Origin: Mucilaginibacter sp.
Lineage (GTDB): Bacteria > Bacteroidota > Bacteroidia > Sphingobacteriales > Sphingobacteriaceae
DNA: 6,043 nucleotides
Assembly (NCBI GenBank): GCA_025934475.1
Contig: JAICXZ010000220.1
Coordinates: 1-6,043, forward strand
Reading direction: 5' to 3'
This document shows, piece after piece, positions 1 to 6,043 of the stretch. The stretch's first letter is position 1, and each line of letters starts with the position of its first letter. A program made the position numbers and the translations under genes. Below the pieces are notes generated by a model that ran no database searches, was not told the origin of the DNA, and saw only the letters and a program-made list of their open reading frames with translations.

Positions 1-898
1 CGGTATAATGCAGTTCGAGGCCCGGTGAAGTGGAAGTTTGTATTATTTCCCTGACACCCTTCATGTGATTGAAAATGGCGTTTCGGTTATGGTCGATAAC
101 CGTGCCGCCCTGGCCATTTTCGTCCAGGAAGCCCTGCTTAACCCCATAATCGTGCGTGCTGATAAAATCAATTGGTGTGTTGTCCCGGTGGCAAAAATTT
201 ATCATATCCAAAACCCAGGCGTTACCGGCAGTGGCAGGTCCGCCGACCCTGAATTTCTTCGAAACGCTTTTTATGGCGAGAGCGGTTTCGCGGTACAGCT
301 TGAAGTAGTCCTGCTGGTCGCCGGTAAAGAAACCACCTTTCAGGTTCGGCTCGTTCCAGATCTCAAAATACCAGCTGGCCACCTCTTCTTCGCCGTAGCG
401 TTCTACCCAATGGTTAACCGTGGCTTTGATCAGATCGTCCCATTTCTGGTAGTCCCGTGGAGGAGTAACATTCCCCCTCCACCAAAATATCGTATTGCTC
501 CCACTCGCCAACCCGCCCGGCATAAAGCCGACTTCCACGAAAGGCTTCATTTTTATCCTTAGTAGGAAATCAAAAAGCTCATCGATATACTGCCAGTTGT
601 AGACAGACTTCCCTTTATCTTCAAAATAAACGCCCATGTCGTCCGACAAGAGTCCATGAAAGCGGATATACTTAAACCCGCATTCGTCATGTGCCATCTT
701 TAGTTGTCGCTGCCAGTCGGCTCGCAGACCCTCATTGGCGCGGCCGGCGCCTACACATAAATTGGAGCTTTGCGGGAGGACACCTTTTACATCATTTAAA
801 TCAACCTCGATGGTTCTTTCGAGATGACTTGTTTGAGCAGTTGCGGTAGTTATCAACAATAAATAAAAACAAGCTACATAAACTAATATATTCCTCAT
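1..898 (-). CDS. GH39 beta-xylosidase-type glycoside hydrolase, exported (3' end outside window)
   Basis: Likely a retaining exo-glycosidase that removes terminal beta-xylose from xylo-oligosaccharides or glycosides. The frame stays open for 299 codons from the ATG at 898-896 to the window edge. Residues 1-21 form a signal peptide with a hydrophobic core (residues 4-16) and an ATA|Q cleavage site, so the enzyme should act in the periplasm or outside. The mature part reads as a GH39 TIM barrel: YIRFHGLLSDDMGVY (77-91), VEVGFMP (121-127), GNVTPP (142-147), and EIWNEPN (179-185), with E183 as the acid/base. The visible part ends in LHYT (296-299), and the one remaining base (G) would start codon 300. 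Family members have T-E-[WY]-N here, so the nucleophile is probably residue 300, 117 residues after the acid/base, as in the Thermoanaerobacterium XynB enzyme (E160/E277 from memory). It lies 32 bp downstream of the GH3 gene on the same strand with no terminator between, so the two are probably cotranscribed. GH39 also contains alpha-L-iduronidases, but these motifs resemble the xylosidase branch. The family call is firm; the substrate is inferred. Confidence 0.9.
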   Translation of the reverse strand, partial: MRNILVYVACFYLLLITTATAQTSHLERTIEVDLNDVKGVLPQSSNLCVGAGRANEGLRADWQRQLKMAHDECGFKYIRFHGLLSDDMGVYFEDKGKSVYNWQYIDELFDFLLRIKMKPFVEVGFMPGGLASGSNTIFWWRGNVTPPRDYQKWDDLIKATVNHWVERYGEEEVASWYFEIWNEPNLKGGFFTGDQQDYFKLYRETALAIKSVSKKFRVGGPATAGNAWVLDMINFCHRDNTPIDFISTHDYGVKQGFLDENGQGGTVIDHNRNAIFNHMKGVREIIQTSTSPGLELHYT

Positions 899-930
899 TT
901 TGTACAGATTAATTGTGGCTTTCAGGTTAT

Positions 931-3126
931 TTACCTGGTAACATGAATAGTAGTGAGCAGCCGGATATCCCTTGATGACGATCCCGCCAAAATCTTGTAG
1001 TCACCTGGTTCGGTAACCCATTTTTTCCCCGTTTCATCAAAATAGGCAAGGTCACTGACATTGAATTTCATAGACACACGGGCTGTTCCATTCGCATCAA
1101 CGGGAACCTTAGCAAAAGCCTTTAGCTCTTTTTCCGGCCTTAGCACAACTGAATGTGGTTTGCTGACATACAATTGTATAGTCTCTTTGCCGCTGACTTG
1201 TCCGTTATTTTTTACTTTCAGGGCAACCTGGACAACATCTCCTTTTTTGTAGGTTTTCTTATCGGTTGTTAAGTCCGTATAATCGAAGGTTGTATAGGAG
1301 AGACCATAACCAAATGGATAAAGGGGTTCAATTCTTTTAGTATCGAACCAGCGATAGCCGACCAGTATTCCTTCTTTGTATTTTACATTAAAATCGTTGC
1401 CGGGATAGGCATTGAGGGCATGAGCCGGCGATTGGCCGAGTGAAGCGGGGAACGTAAAAGGCAGTTTGCCTGAAGGGTTTATTTTACCGGTCAATACATC
1501 AGCAAGTGCATTGCCATTTTCGCAGCCATTATACCACGACCATACAATGGCATGATTGTTTTGCTTGATTTTTCCGATATCATAAGGCGCGCCGCCAACT
1601 ACAACGATAATCGTATTGGGATTAGCTGCTGTTACAGCATCGACCAGGTCCTGTTCGCCAAAAGGGAGACCTAAATCCCGGCGATCTCTTGATTCGCTTT
1701 CATAATCGCGATTACCCCCAATAAACAGGATGGCAACATCCGACTTTTTAGCAGCCGCTACCGCCTCCTGTATCATTGCCGGGTCTGCTTTCGATGTCTC
1801 GTCGTTGATGTTAGGGCCGGTTTGCTTGAAAACACCGGAATAACCCTGTGCGAAATTAATGGTGACTTTATTACCAAGCCGGTTTTGCAGTCCAGCCAGG
1901 GCGGTAACTTCGTAACGGGCCTTTACACCGGCGCCAAAACCCCCAAGGTGAAAGGTGCGGGTGGCATTGTCGCCGATTACTGCAATGCTTTTTATGGCCG
2001 AAAGATTTAATGGCAATAAATGCCGGTCGTTTTTTAATAAAACGATAGATTCCGAAGCAATATCATAAGCGGTCTTGCTATGTTCAGGAGTATTTATTTT
2101 GCCGTCGGTGAATTTGTCACTTAAAGAAGTGTGATAGATCACCCATAAAATGCGGCGTACTTTCTCATCTATTGCCTTTATGCTTACTTTGCCGGCTTTG
2201 ACGGAGTCGAGAAGCTTTGCAGCAAAATAATAGTTGTTGTAAGGCGGATCGGAGCCCATTTCTACGTCAAGCCCATTATTGGCAGCATTGACGGTGCTAT
2301 GCGTACCGCCCCAGTCGCTGATGACTGCTCCTTTGAATCCCCATTCGCCTTTTAATATTTTCTGGAGCAGATAACTGTTTTCGGAACAGTAAGCGCCTCT
2401 AAGTTTATTGTAAGCCGACATGATGGTCCAGGCATTGCCTTCGGTTATTGCGGCTTTAAAAGCTGGCAGATAGATCTCGCGCAAAGCACGCTCATCTACC
2501 TCGACATTGATTCGCCCGCGCTCAACTTCCTGGTTATTTACAGCAAAATGCTTAACACAAGCAGCAACATTTTGGCTTTGAATTCCCTCTACCGCTTGAA
2601 CCGCTAAACGGGTATTCAAATAAGGGTCTTCGGAGTAATACTCATAAGTTCTGCCGCAAAGCGGTGTACGGGCAATATTAAAGGCAGGGGCCAGGATGAT
2701 ATTCTTTTTTCGGGCTTTCGATTCTTCACCCAAATCATGGCCGTAACGATAGGCCAGCGTTGGGTTCCAGGTAGCTGCAATCGCCGAACCGTTAGGGAAA
2801 AAAGTGGCAGAGTCAGTAGTCAGATTTGCTGACGCCCAGCCCTCTTTAATATCTTCACGGACGCCAAGTGGGCCATCGTCGGTCATCAATCCAGGTATGC
2901 CGAGACGTTCAACACCGGCAGTGCCAAAAATGCTGTTCGCATGAAGCATACCGATCTTCTCTTCCATTGTAAGTTTCTTGATAAGCACATCGATTTTCGT
3001 TTCTATGGCGGCGTCGCTCACGAGACGATCCTGTGATTTTTTTTCCTGGGCTACAATTGTACCAACGAAGACAGTAGAAAAGGTGAGCAAAAGGAAACCT
3101 TTTGCCGATAGAGATTTAATTAACAT
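931..3126 (-). CDS. GH3 beta-glucosidase/beta-xylosidase-type enzyme with C-terminal Fn3-like domain, exported
   Basis: A 731-residue retaining exo-beta-glycosidase, most likely a beta-glucosidase, releasing terminal non-reducing sugars. Residues 1-26 are a signal peptide (Lys4 and Lys9, hydrophobic stretch 11-26, IVA|Q site). The GH3 N-terminal barrel spans about 45-330: TDDGPLGVR (82-90, substrate-binding Asp), the Arg/Tyr-rich segment around 153-167, KHF (192-194), and SDW (270-272) with D271 as nucleophile. The C-terminal alpha/beta sandwich spans about 360-600 and holds ESESRDR (476-482), where E478 is the likely acid/base. YPFGYGLSYT (603-612) leads into a fibronectin III-like domain (about 625-725) ending in a typical EPGDYKILAG motif. 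Length and domain order are normal for this three-domain class and nothing looks broken. The start is well fixed: an in-frame TAA lies only two codons upstream (3130-3132). It is the first gene of the leftward unit, followed by the GH39 gene. Family and mechanism are firm. Glucosidase versus xylosidase activity cannot be separated from sequence, since GH3 members often do both; the GH39 neighbour makes xylose-containing substrates plausible. Confidence 0.95.
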   Translation of the reverse strand: MLIKSLSAKGFLLLTFSTVFVGTIVAQEKKSQDRLVSDAAIETKIDVLIKKLTMEEKIGMLHANSIFGTAGVERLGIPGLMTDDGPLGVREDIKEGWASANLTTDSATFFPNGSAIAATWNPTLAYRYGHDLGEESKARKKNIILAPAFNIARTPLCGRTYEYYSEDPYLNTRLAVQAVEGIQSQNVAACVKHFAVNNQEVERGRINVEVDERALREIYLPAFKAAITEGNAWTIMSAYNKLRGAYCSENSYLLQKILKGEWGFKGAVISDWGGTHSTVNAANNGLDVEMGSDPPYNNYYFAAKLLDSVKAGKVSIKAIDEKVRRILWVIYHTSLSDKFTDGKINTPEHSKTAYDIASESIVLLKNDRHLLPLNLSAIKSIAVIGDNATRTFHLGGFGAGVKARYEVTALAGLQNRLGNKVTINFAQGYSGVFKQTGPNINDETSKADPAMIQEAVAAAKKSDVAILFIGGNRDYESESRDRRDLGLPFGEQDLVDAVTAANPNTIIVVVGGAPYDIGKIKQNNHAIVWSWYNGCENGNALADVLTGKINPSGKLPFTFPASLGQSPAHALNAYPGNDFNVKYKEGILVGYRWFDTKRIEPLYPFGYGLSYTTFDYTDLTTDKKTYKKGDVVQVALKVKNNGQVSGKETIQLYVSKPHSVVLRPEKELKAFAKVPVDANGTARVSMKFNVSDLAYFDETGKKWVTEPGDYKILAGSSSRDIRLLTTIHVTR

Positions 3127-3157
3127 AATTTATTAATGCGGTTTAATAACTATCGGG

Positions 3158-3165
3158 CAAATTTA
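3158..3165 (-). promoter_or_regulatory. Candidate -7 box for the GH3-GH39 unit
   Basis: Read on the minus strand this is TAAATTTG, an exact match to the Bacteroidota -7 consensus TAnnTTTG. It ends 31 bases before the GH3 ATG, which would give a leader of about 25 bases. No good -33 TTTG is found 19-21 bases upstream; that position reads TTC-like. It is the only minus-strand match in the spacer. Confidence 0.45.
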
Positions 3166-3214
3166 TGCTGAACGAACTCTGCTGAATGACACGGATGATT
3201 ACATTTATATAAAC

Positions 3215-3300
3215 AATGTTAAATCCGTTGCCATCGATTATGGATTAAACCGGGCATAACGGATCGTCGTGGGATTAAAATTTCGTGTTTTTTTAACATT
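3215..3300. repeat. 9 bp perfect inverted repeat in the divergent spacer
   Basis: AATGTTAAA at 3215-3223 is the exact reverse complement of TTTAACATT at 3292-3300, with 68 bases between the arms. The left arm directly follows a perfect 10 bp palindrome, TTTATATAAA (3204-3213). The pair lies between the two promoter candidates and could be paired regulator half-sites. A match of this length has a modest chance of arising randomly in AT-rich DNA of this size, so the functional reading is weak. Confidence 0.3.
3242..3279 (+). repeat. 8 bp direct repeat GGATTAAA, 30 bp apart
   Basis: GGATTAAA occurs at 3242-3249 and again at 3272-3279, a start-to-start distance of 30 bp, close to three helical turns, so both copies face nearly the same side of the DNA. 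A degenerate inverted copy (TTAAATCC, 3219-3226) lies just upstream. This could be a tandem activator site, or chance. Confidence 0.25.
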
Positions 3301-3350
3301 AGCACTACTAATATGAAACATTTGAGGCATGGCTTTGAATATTGTGCTGA

Positions 3351-3358
3351 TAGTTTTG
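3351..3358 (+). promoter_or_regulatory. Candidate -7 box for the GH2 unit
   Basis: TAGTTTTG matches the Bacteroidota -7 consensus TAnnTTTG exactly and lies 43 bases before the GH2 ATG, implying a leader of roughly 35-40 bases. Two TTTG tracts upstream (3321-3324 and 3334-3337) could act as -33 elements, but their spacers (26 and 13 bases) are off the usual length of about 19-21, so the promoter is supported mainly by its -7 box and position. Confidence 0.45.
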
Positions 3359-3401
3359 TAAAGTCCCCAATTAGGATGTCAGCCAGTTATAACCTATTCG
3401 T

Positions 3402-5861
3402 ATGCCATCAGTATTAAAAATTAAAACTTCCTGCAGATGTAGTATTGCAATAATGTTTGCCTTTATCGTTGCTGGTTGTACCCGCGTTCAGGCGCAGAAT
3501 GTTCCGGCTCGTTCTAAATCTTTTGAGACCGGCTGGCGTTTTACGAGGGACAGTGTAACAAATGCCGAAAAATCAGCCTTCGACGATTCAAAATGGCGAG
3601 TATTGGATTTGCCACACGACTGGAGCATTGAGGGAGCGGTGAGCCCTAAAAATCCTACAGGAAGTGGGGGTGGATACTTTCCGGCGGGTATTGGTTGGTA
3701 TCGGAAAACTTTCAATATCCCCAATAAATGGAAAGGTGATAAAGTTTCCATTTATTTTGAAGGGGTTTACATGAATTCTGAAGTTTTCATCAACGGAAAG
3801 TCGCTTGGAATTTATCCTTATGGCTACTCATCGTTTAGCTATGACCTTTCGACCTATTTAAATTTTGATAAGGAGAATGTGATTGCCGTAAGGGTGGACA
3901 ATTCGCACCAAATGAACAGTCGTTGGTACAGCGGCTCCGGTATATATCGCCATGTTTGGCTGATAGTTACCAATGCGGTGCATGTGGCTCAATGGGGTGT
4001 TGCAATCGAAACCCCTGATGTTTCTTCAAAAAAGGCAACAGTTAAAATTAATACACTAATAAAAAACGAAACCAGTTCGGCCCAAAGCATTGTACTCAGC
4101 ACCCAATTACGGGACCCAAATTCAAAAGATGCGGGAAATAATCAAATAAAGGTTGAGTTGTCTGCAAACAGTGAAAAGGAAATTGCGCAAACCATAATGG
4201 CGCCGGACCCATTGCTATGGACACCGGAAGCACCCCGGTTATATGAAGCTCATGTACAGTTATCTCAAAATAAAAAAGTACTTGATGAAACTAAAACGAC
4301 TTTCGGCATTCGCTCTGTTAAATTTACAGTTGAAAATGGGTTTCAGCTTAATGGAAAAACAATAAAGATTAATGGTGGCTGTGAACACCATGATAATGGA
4401 TGCCTGGGTGCCGCAGCTTTTGACCGCGCGGAAGAGCGCAAAGTAGAGTTGCTTAAAAACGCCGGATTTAACGCCGTAAGAACTTCTCATAACCCTCCTT
4501 CTGAAGCTTTTTTAAATGCTTGCGACAAATTGGGGCTATTGGTCGTTGACGAGGCGTTTGATTGTTGGAGAGCAGGTAAAAATACACAGGACTACGCTAG
4601 GTATTTCGACCAGTGGTGGAACCGCGATTTAGAGGCAATGGTTTTACGGGATCGTAATCATCCCTCAATTATGATGTGGAGCATTGGCAATGAAATAGTG
4701 GAGAGAGGTAGTCCCCAGGCAGTGGAAACTGCAAAAATGCTTGTAAAGTTCATAAAAAAATTAGACACCACCCGTGCAGTCACCTCGGCTATCGTGGAAG
4801 ATGGTAAAGAATGGTCAACCCTTGATCCGCTTATGGCAGCACACGATGTTGCCGGTTATAATTATCATCTGGGGAACGCGTCCGCCGACCATCAGCGGGT
4901 GCCTTCGCGGATAATTGTTCAAACAGAATCGTATCCTAAGGATGCTTTTGCAAATTGGAAATTAGTCCACGATAACAATTTTGTTATTGGCGATTTTGTT
5001 TGGACGGCGGTAGACTATCTGGGAGAATCAGGAATTGGTCGTTGGTATTATTCAGGTGATGTACCTGGTGAACACTGGGAGCATGATCTTTTTCCATGGC
5101 ATGGTGCCTATTGCGGGGATATTGATTTAACAGGATGGCGAAAACCAATTTCTCATTATCGCAGCATGCTGTATAACGATTCTGAAAAACTCTATATGGC
5201 CGTGCGTGAGCCCAATCCGGAGCCATCGGAAATTAAAATGACATGGTGGTCTGTATGGCCGACATGGGAAAGCTGGACGTGGCCCGAATATGCGGGGAAG
5301 GACCTCAGCGTAGAGGTCTATTCAAAGTACCCCAGGGTAAGGTTATACCTCAACGACAAACTCATAGGAGAGAAAGCAACGACCCTTGAACAGGAACATA
5401 AAACTCAATTTGTGCTGGCTTATTCGCCGGGCATCCTTAAAGCAGTAGGGGTCGATAACGATAAGGAAGTTGAATCAACCGTTTTGAAAACTTCCGGCGA
5501 CGCTGCTAAAATTCTGCTGCATGCAGATCGGAAAAAAATAATAGCAAATGGGCAGGATTTGTCTTATGTTATAATCGAGATAACGGACAAGGACGATATA
5601 TTTCAACCAAATGCAGCTAGCCGCCTGCATTTTCATATAGATGGACCCGGAACAATTGCCGGAGTCGCAAATGCGGACATGAAAGATACGGACCCATATG
5701 TGGGGAATTCGCATAAAGCCTGGCACGGCAGAGCACTGGTTGTTATTAAAAGCACTCACGGGGCAGGTGATATAAAACTTACCGTTAGCTCACCCGGTTT
5801 GTCGGATGCTAGGGTAAATATTGAATCAGCTTCCGAAAATACACTCCCGGCTTCCAGATAA
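3402..5861 (+). CDS. GH2 family glycosidase (beta-galactosidase-like) with DUF4982-type C-terminal domains, exported
   Basis: An 819-residue retaining exo-beta-glycosidase of the type usually annotated as beta-galactosidase. The GH2 sugar-binding jelly roll covers about 38-195 (LPHDWSIEG 70-78, GVYMNSEVFING 121-132, SGSGIYRHVWL 177-187). The immunoglobulin-like domain covers about 197-303, and the TIM barrel about 305-600. In the barrel, VRTSHNPPSEAF (359-370) and DEAFDCW (383-389) precede the acid/base E431 in WSIGNE (426-431). The likely nucleophile is E509 in VQTES (506-510), followed by GDFVWTAVDYLGESG (530-544). A Trp-rich linker (613-630) leads to a DUF4982-like domain (about 634-695) and a final GH2 C-terminal beta-sandwich (about 700-810). 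The N-terminus is a signal peptide with two possible cleavage sites: a lipobox VAGC (23-26) and a type I site VQA|Q (29-32). The ATG at 3402 is the first after an in-frame TAA (3390-3392); Met18 would lack a charged n-region. There is no clear Shine-Dalgarno sequence. It is divergent from the GH3 gene and probably first in an operon with the gene at 5915. Fold and catalysis are firm; sugar specificity is not. Confidence 0.93.
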   Translation: MPSVLKIKTSCRCSIAIMFAFIVAGCTRVQAQNVPARSKSFETGWRFTRDSVTNAEKSAFDDSKWRVLDLPHDWSIEGAVSPKNPTGSGGGYFPAGIGWYRKTFNIPNKWKGDKVSIYFEGVYMNSEVFINGKSLGIYPYGYSSFSYDLSTYLNFDKENVIAVRVDNSHQMNSRWYSGSGIYRHVWLIVTNAVHVAQWGVAIETPDVSSKKATVKINTLIKNETSSAQSIVLSTQLRDPNSKDAGNNQIKVELSANSEKEIAQTIMAPDPLLWTPEAPRLYEAHVQLSQNKKVLDETKTTFGIRSVKFTVENGFQLNGKTIKINGGCEHHDNGCLGAAAFDRAEERKVELLKNAGFNAVRTSHNPPSEAFLNACDKLGLLVVDEAFDCWRAGKNTQDYARYFDQWWNRDLEAMVLRDRNHPSIMMWSIGNEIVERGSPQAVETAKMLVKFIKKLDTTRAVTSAIVEDGKEWSTLDPLMAAHDVAGYNYHLGNASADHQRVPSRIIVQTESYPKDAFANWKLVHDNNFVIGDFVWTAVDYLGESGIGRWYYSGDVPGEHWEHDLFPWHGAYCGDIDLTGWRKPISHYRSMLYNDSEKLYMAVREPNPEPSEIKMTWWSVWPTWESWTWPEYAGKDLSVEVYSKYPRVRLYLNDKLIGEKATTLEQEHKTQFVLAYSPGILKAVGVDNDKEVESTVLKTSGDAAKILLHADRKKIIANGQDLSYVIIEITDKDDIFQPNAASRLHFHIDGPGTIAGVANADMKDTDPYVGNSHKAWHGRALVVIKSTHGAGDIKLTVSSPGLSDARVNIESASENTLPASR

Positions 5862-5914
5862 CCTATATAATCGGTACATAATTTAATTGAGCTTATAATT
5901 TTAAAAATACTTTA

Positions 5915-6043
5915 ATGGACAGAATACAACTTAAGACACTTTCGCTTAGTTTATTACTACTGATTTCGTCTATATCCGCCATTGGTCAGCAAATGGGAGA
6001 AGATGAAAAGAAATCGATGGAAAAAGGTGTTGTTTATACTGAC
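5915..6043 (+). CDS. N-terminus of an exported protein of unknown function (3' end outside window)
   Basis: The first 43 codons of a gene that runs in frame to the window edge. The protein begins with a clear signal peptide: Arg3 and Lys7 in the n-region, a Leu/Ile-rich core at residues 9-20, and an AIG|Q cleavage site (22-25). There is no Cys near the cleavage site, so a lipoprotein is unlikely. The mature start is charged and polar (GEDEKKSMEKG, 28-38), after which the sequence ends, so no domain can be named. The ATG is preceded by an in-frame TGA at 5888-5890 and an AT-rich leader with no Shine-Dalgarno, as for the other genes here. It sits 53 bp after the GH2 stop codon on the same strand, with no terminator or good -7 box between, so cotranscription with GH2 is likely. 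Context suggests another exported carbohydrate-active or binding protein, but that is a guess. It is too short to exclude a short non-enzymatic protein. Confidence 0.75.
   Translation, partial: MDRIQLKTLSLSLLLLISSISAIGQQMGEDEKKSMEKGVVYTD

Larger units (their letters stand above)
3127..3401. promoter_or_regulatory. Divergent intergenic control region between the GH3 and GH2 units
   Basis: This 275 bp AT-rich spacer carries no credible gene and separates the start codons of two outward-facing glycosidase units. It contains one TAnnTTTG-type -7 box per direction close to each start. The middle (about 3200-3300) holds a 10 bp palindrome, a 9 bp inverted repeat and an 8 bp direct repeat. The arrangement fits joint control by one carbohydrate-responsive regulator, but the regulator is not in the window and the sites are only pattern matches. 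The spacer is long relative to the short leaders implied by the -7 boxes, leaving roughly 185 bp between the two boxes for regulator binding. Confidence 0.6.

Noticed and set aside
38..562. Open plus-strand frame of 174 codons
   Set aside because: It lies fully opposite the GH39 gene, whose minus-strand translation carries clear family motifs including EIWNEPN. The plus-strand product has no signal peptide or recognisable domain.
899..930. Possible terminator or promoter between GH3 and GH39
   Set aside because: Only 32 bp, with no stem-loop and no -7-like box on the minus strand.
1061..2010. Short plus-strand frames at 1061-1252 and 1822-2010
   Set aside because: Both are antisense shadows inside the GH3 coding sequence, with no leader, no domain and no sign of independent expression.
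3453..3461. Alternative GH2 start at Met18
   Set aside because: It would remove the Lys/Arg-containing n-region (Lys6, Lys8, Arg12) and leave a poor signal peptide. The ATG at 3402 gives a complete one and follows an in-frame stop closely.
3488..5759. Minus-strand frames of 76-94 codons inside the GH2 gene (3488-3751, 4260-4490, 4984-5226, 5475-5759)
   Set aside because: All are opposite strongly conserved GH2 coding sequence and show no protein-like features of their own.
5862..5914. Possible separate promoter or terminator between GH2 and the right-edge gene
   Set aside because: The 53 bp stretch is AT-rich but has no TAnnTTTG box and no GC-rich stem followed by a T-run, so readthrough from GH2 is the simpler reading.
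1..6043. CRISPR array, tRNA/rRNA, insertion sequence or phage attachment site
   Set aside because: No regularly spaced repeats, no transposase-like frame, no terminal inverted repeats and no RNA-gene motifs. More than 93 percent of the window is coding sequence for the four genes.

Overview
The window looks like part of a carbohydrate-degradation locus from a Bacteroidota genome, most likely a soil or plant-associated Sphingobacteriaceae-type organism such as Mucilaginibacter or Pedobacter; the genus is inferred from overall feel only. The supporting signs are AT-rich leaders without Shine-Dalgarno sequences, matches to the Bacteroidota -7 promoter box (TAnnTTTG), and exported glycosidases whose predicted signal-peptide cleavage sites are all followed by Gln. 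No SusC/SusD pair, regulator, transporter, RNA gene, mobile element or CRISPR array is visible.

Layout. Four genes form two divergent transcription units. Leftward from about 3126: a complete GH3 beta-glucosidase/beta-xylosidase-type enzyme (931-3126, minus), then 32 bp later a GH39 beta-xylosidase-type enzyme (1-898, minus) cut by the window edge just before its expected nucleophile Glu. Rightward from 3402: a complete 819-residue GH2 enzyme with DUF4982-like C-terminal domains (3402-5861, plus), then 53 bp later the first 43 codons of an exported protein of unknown function (5915-6043, plus). The 275 bp divergent spacer (3127-3401) holds a -7-like box for each direction and several short repeats that could be regulator sites.

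How the genes could work together. All four products carry N-terminal export signals. The three recognisable ones belong to mainly exo-acting retaining families (GH3, GH39, GH2). A reasonable inference is that they trim beta-linked glucose/xylose and galactose-type residues from plant hemicellulose oligosaccharides or plant glycosides in the periplasm or at the cell surface. The exact substrate cannot be fixed from sequence alone.

I see no clearly undescribed system here. The most useful points are the conflict between a lipobox and a type I cleavage site in the GH2 signal peptide, the shared control region, and the uncharacterised exported gene at the right edge.
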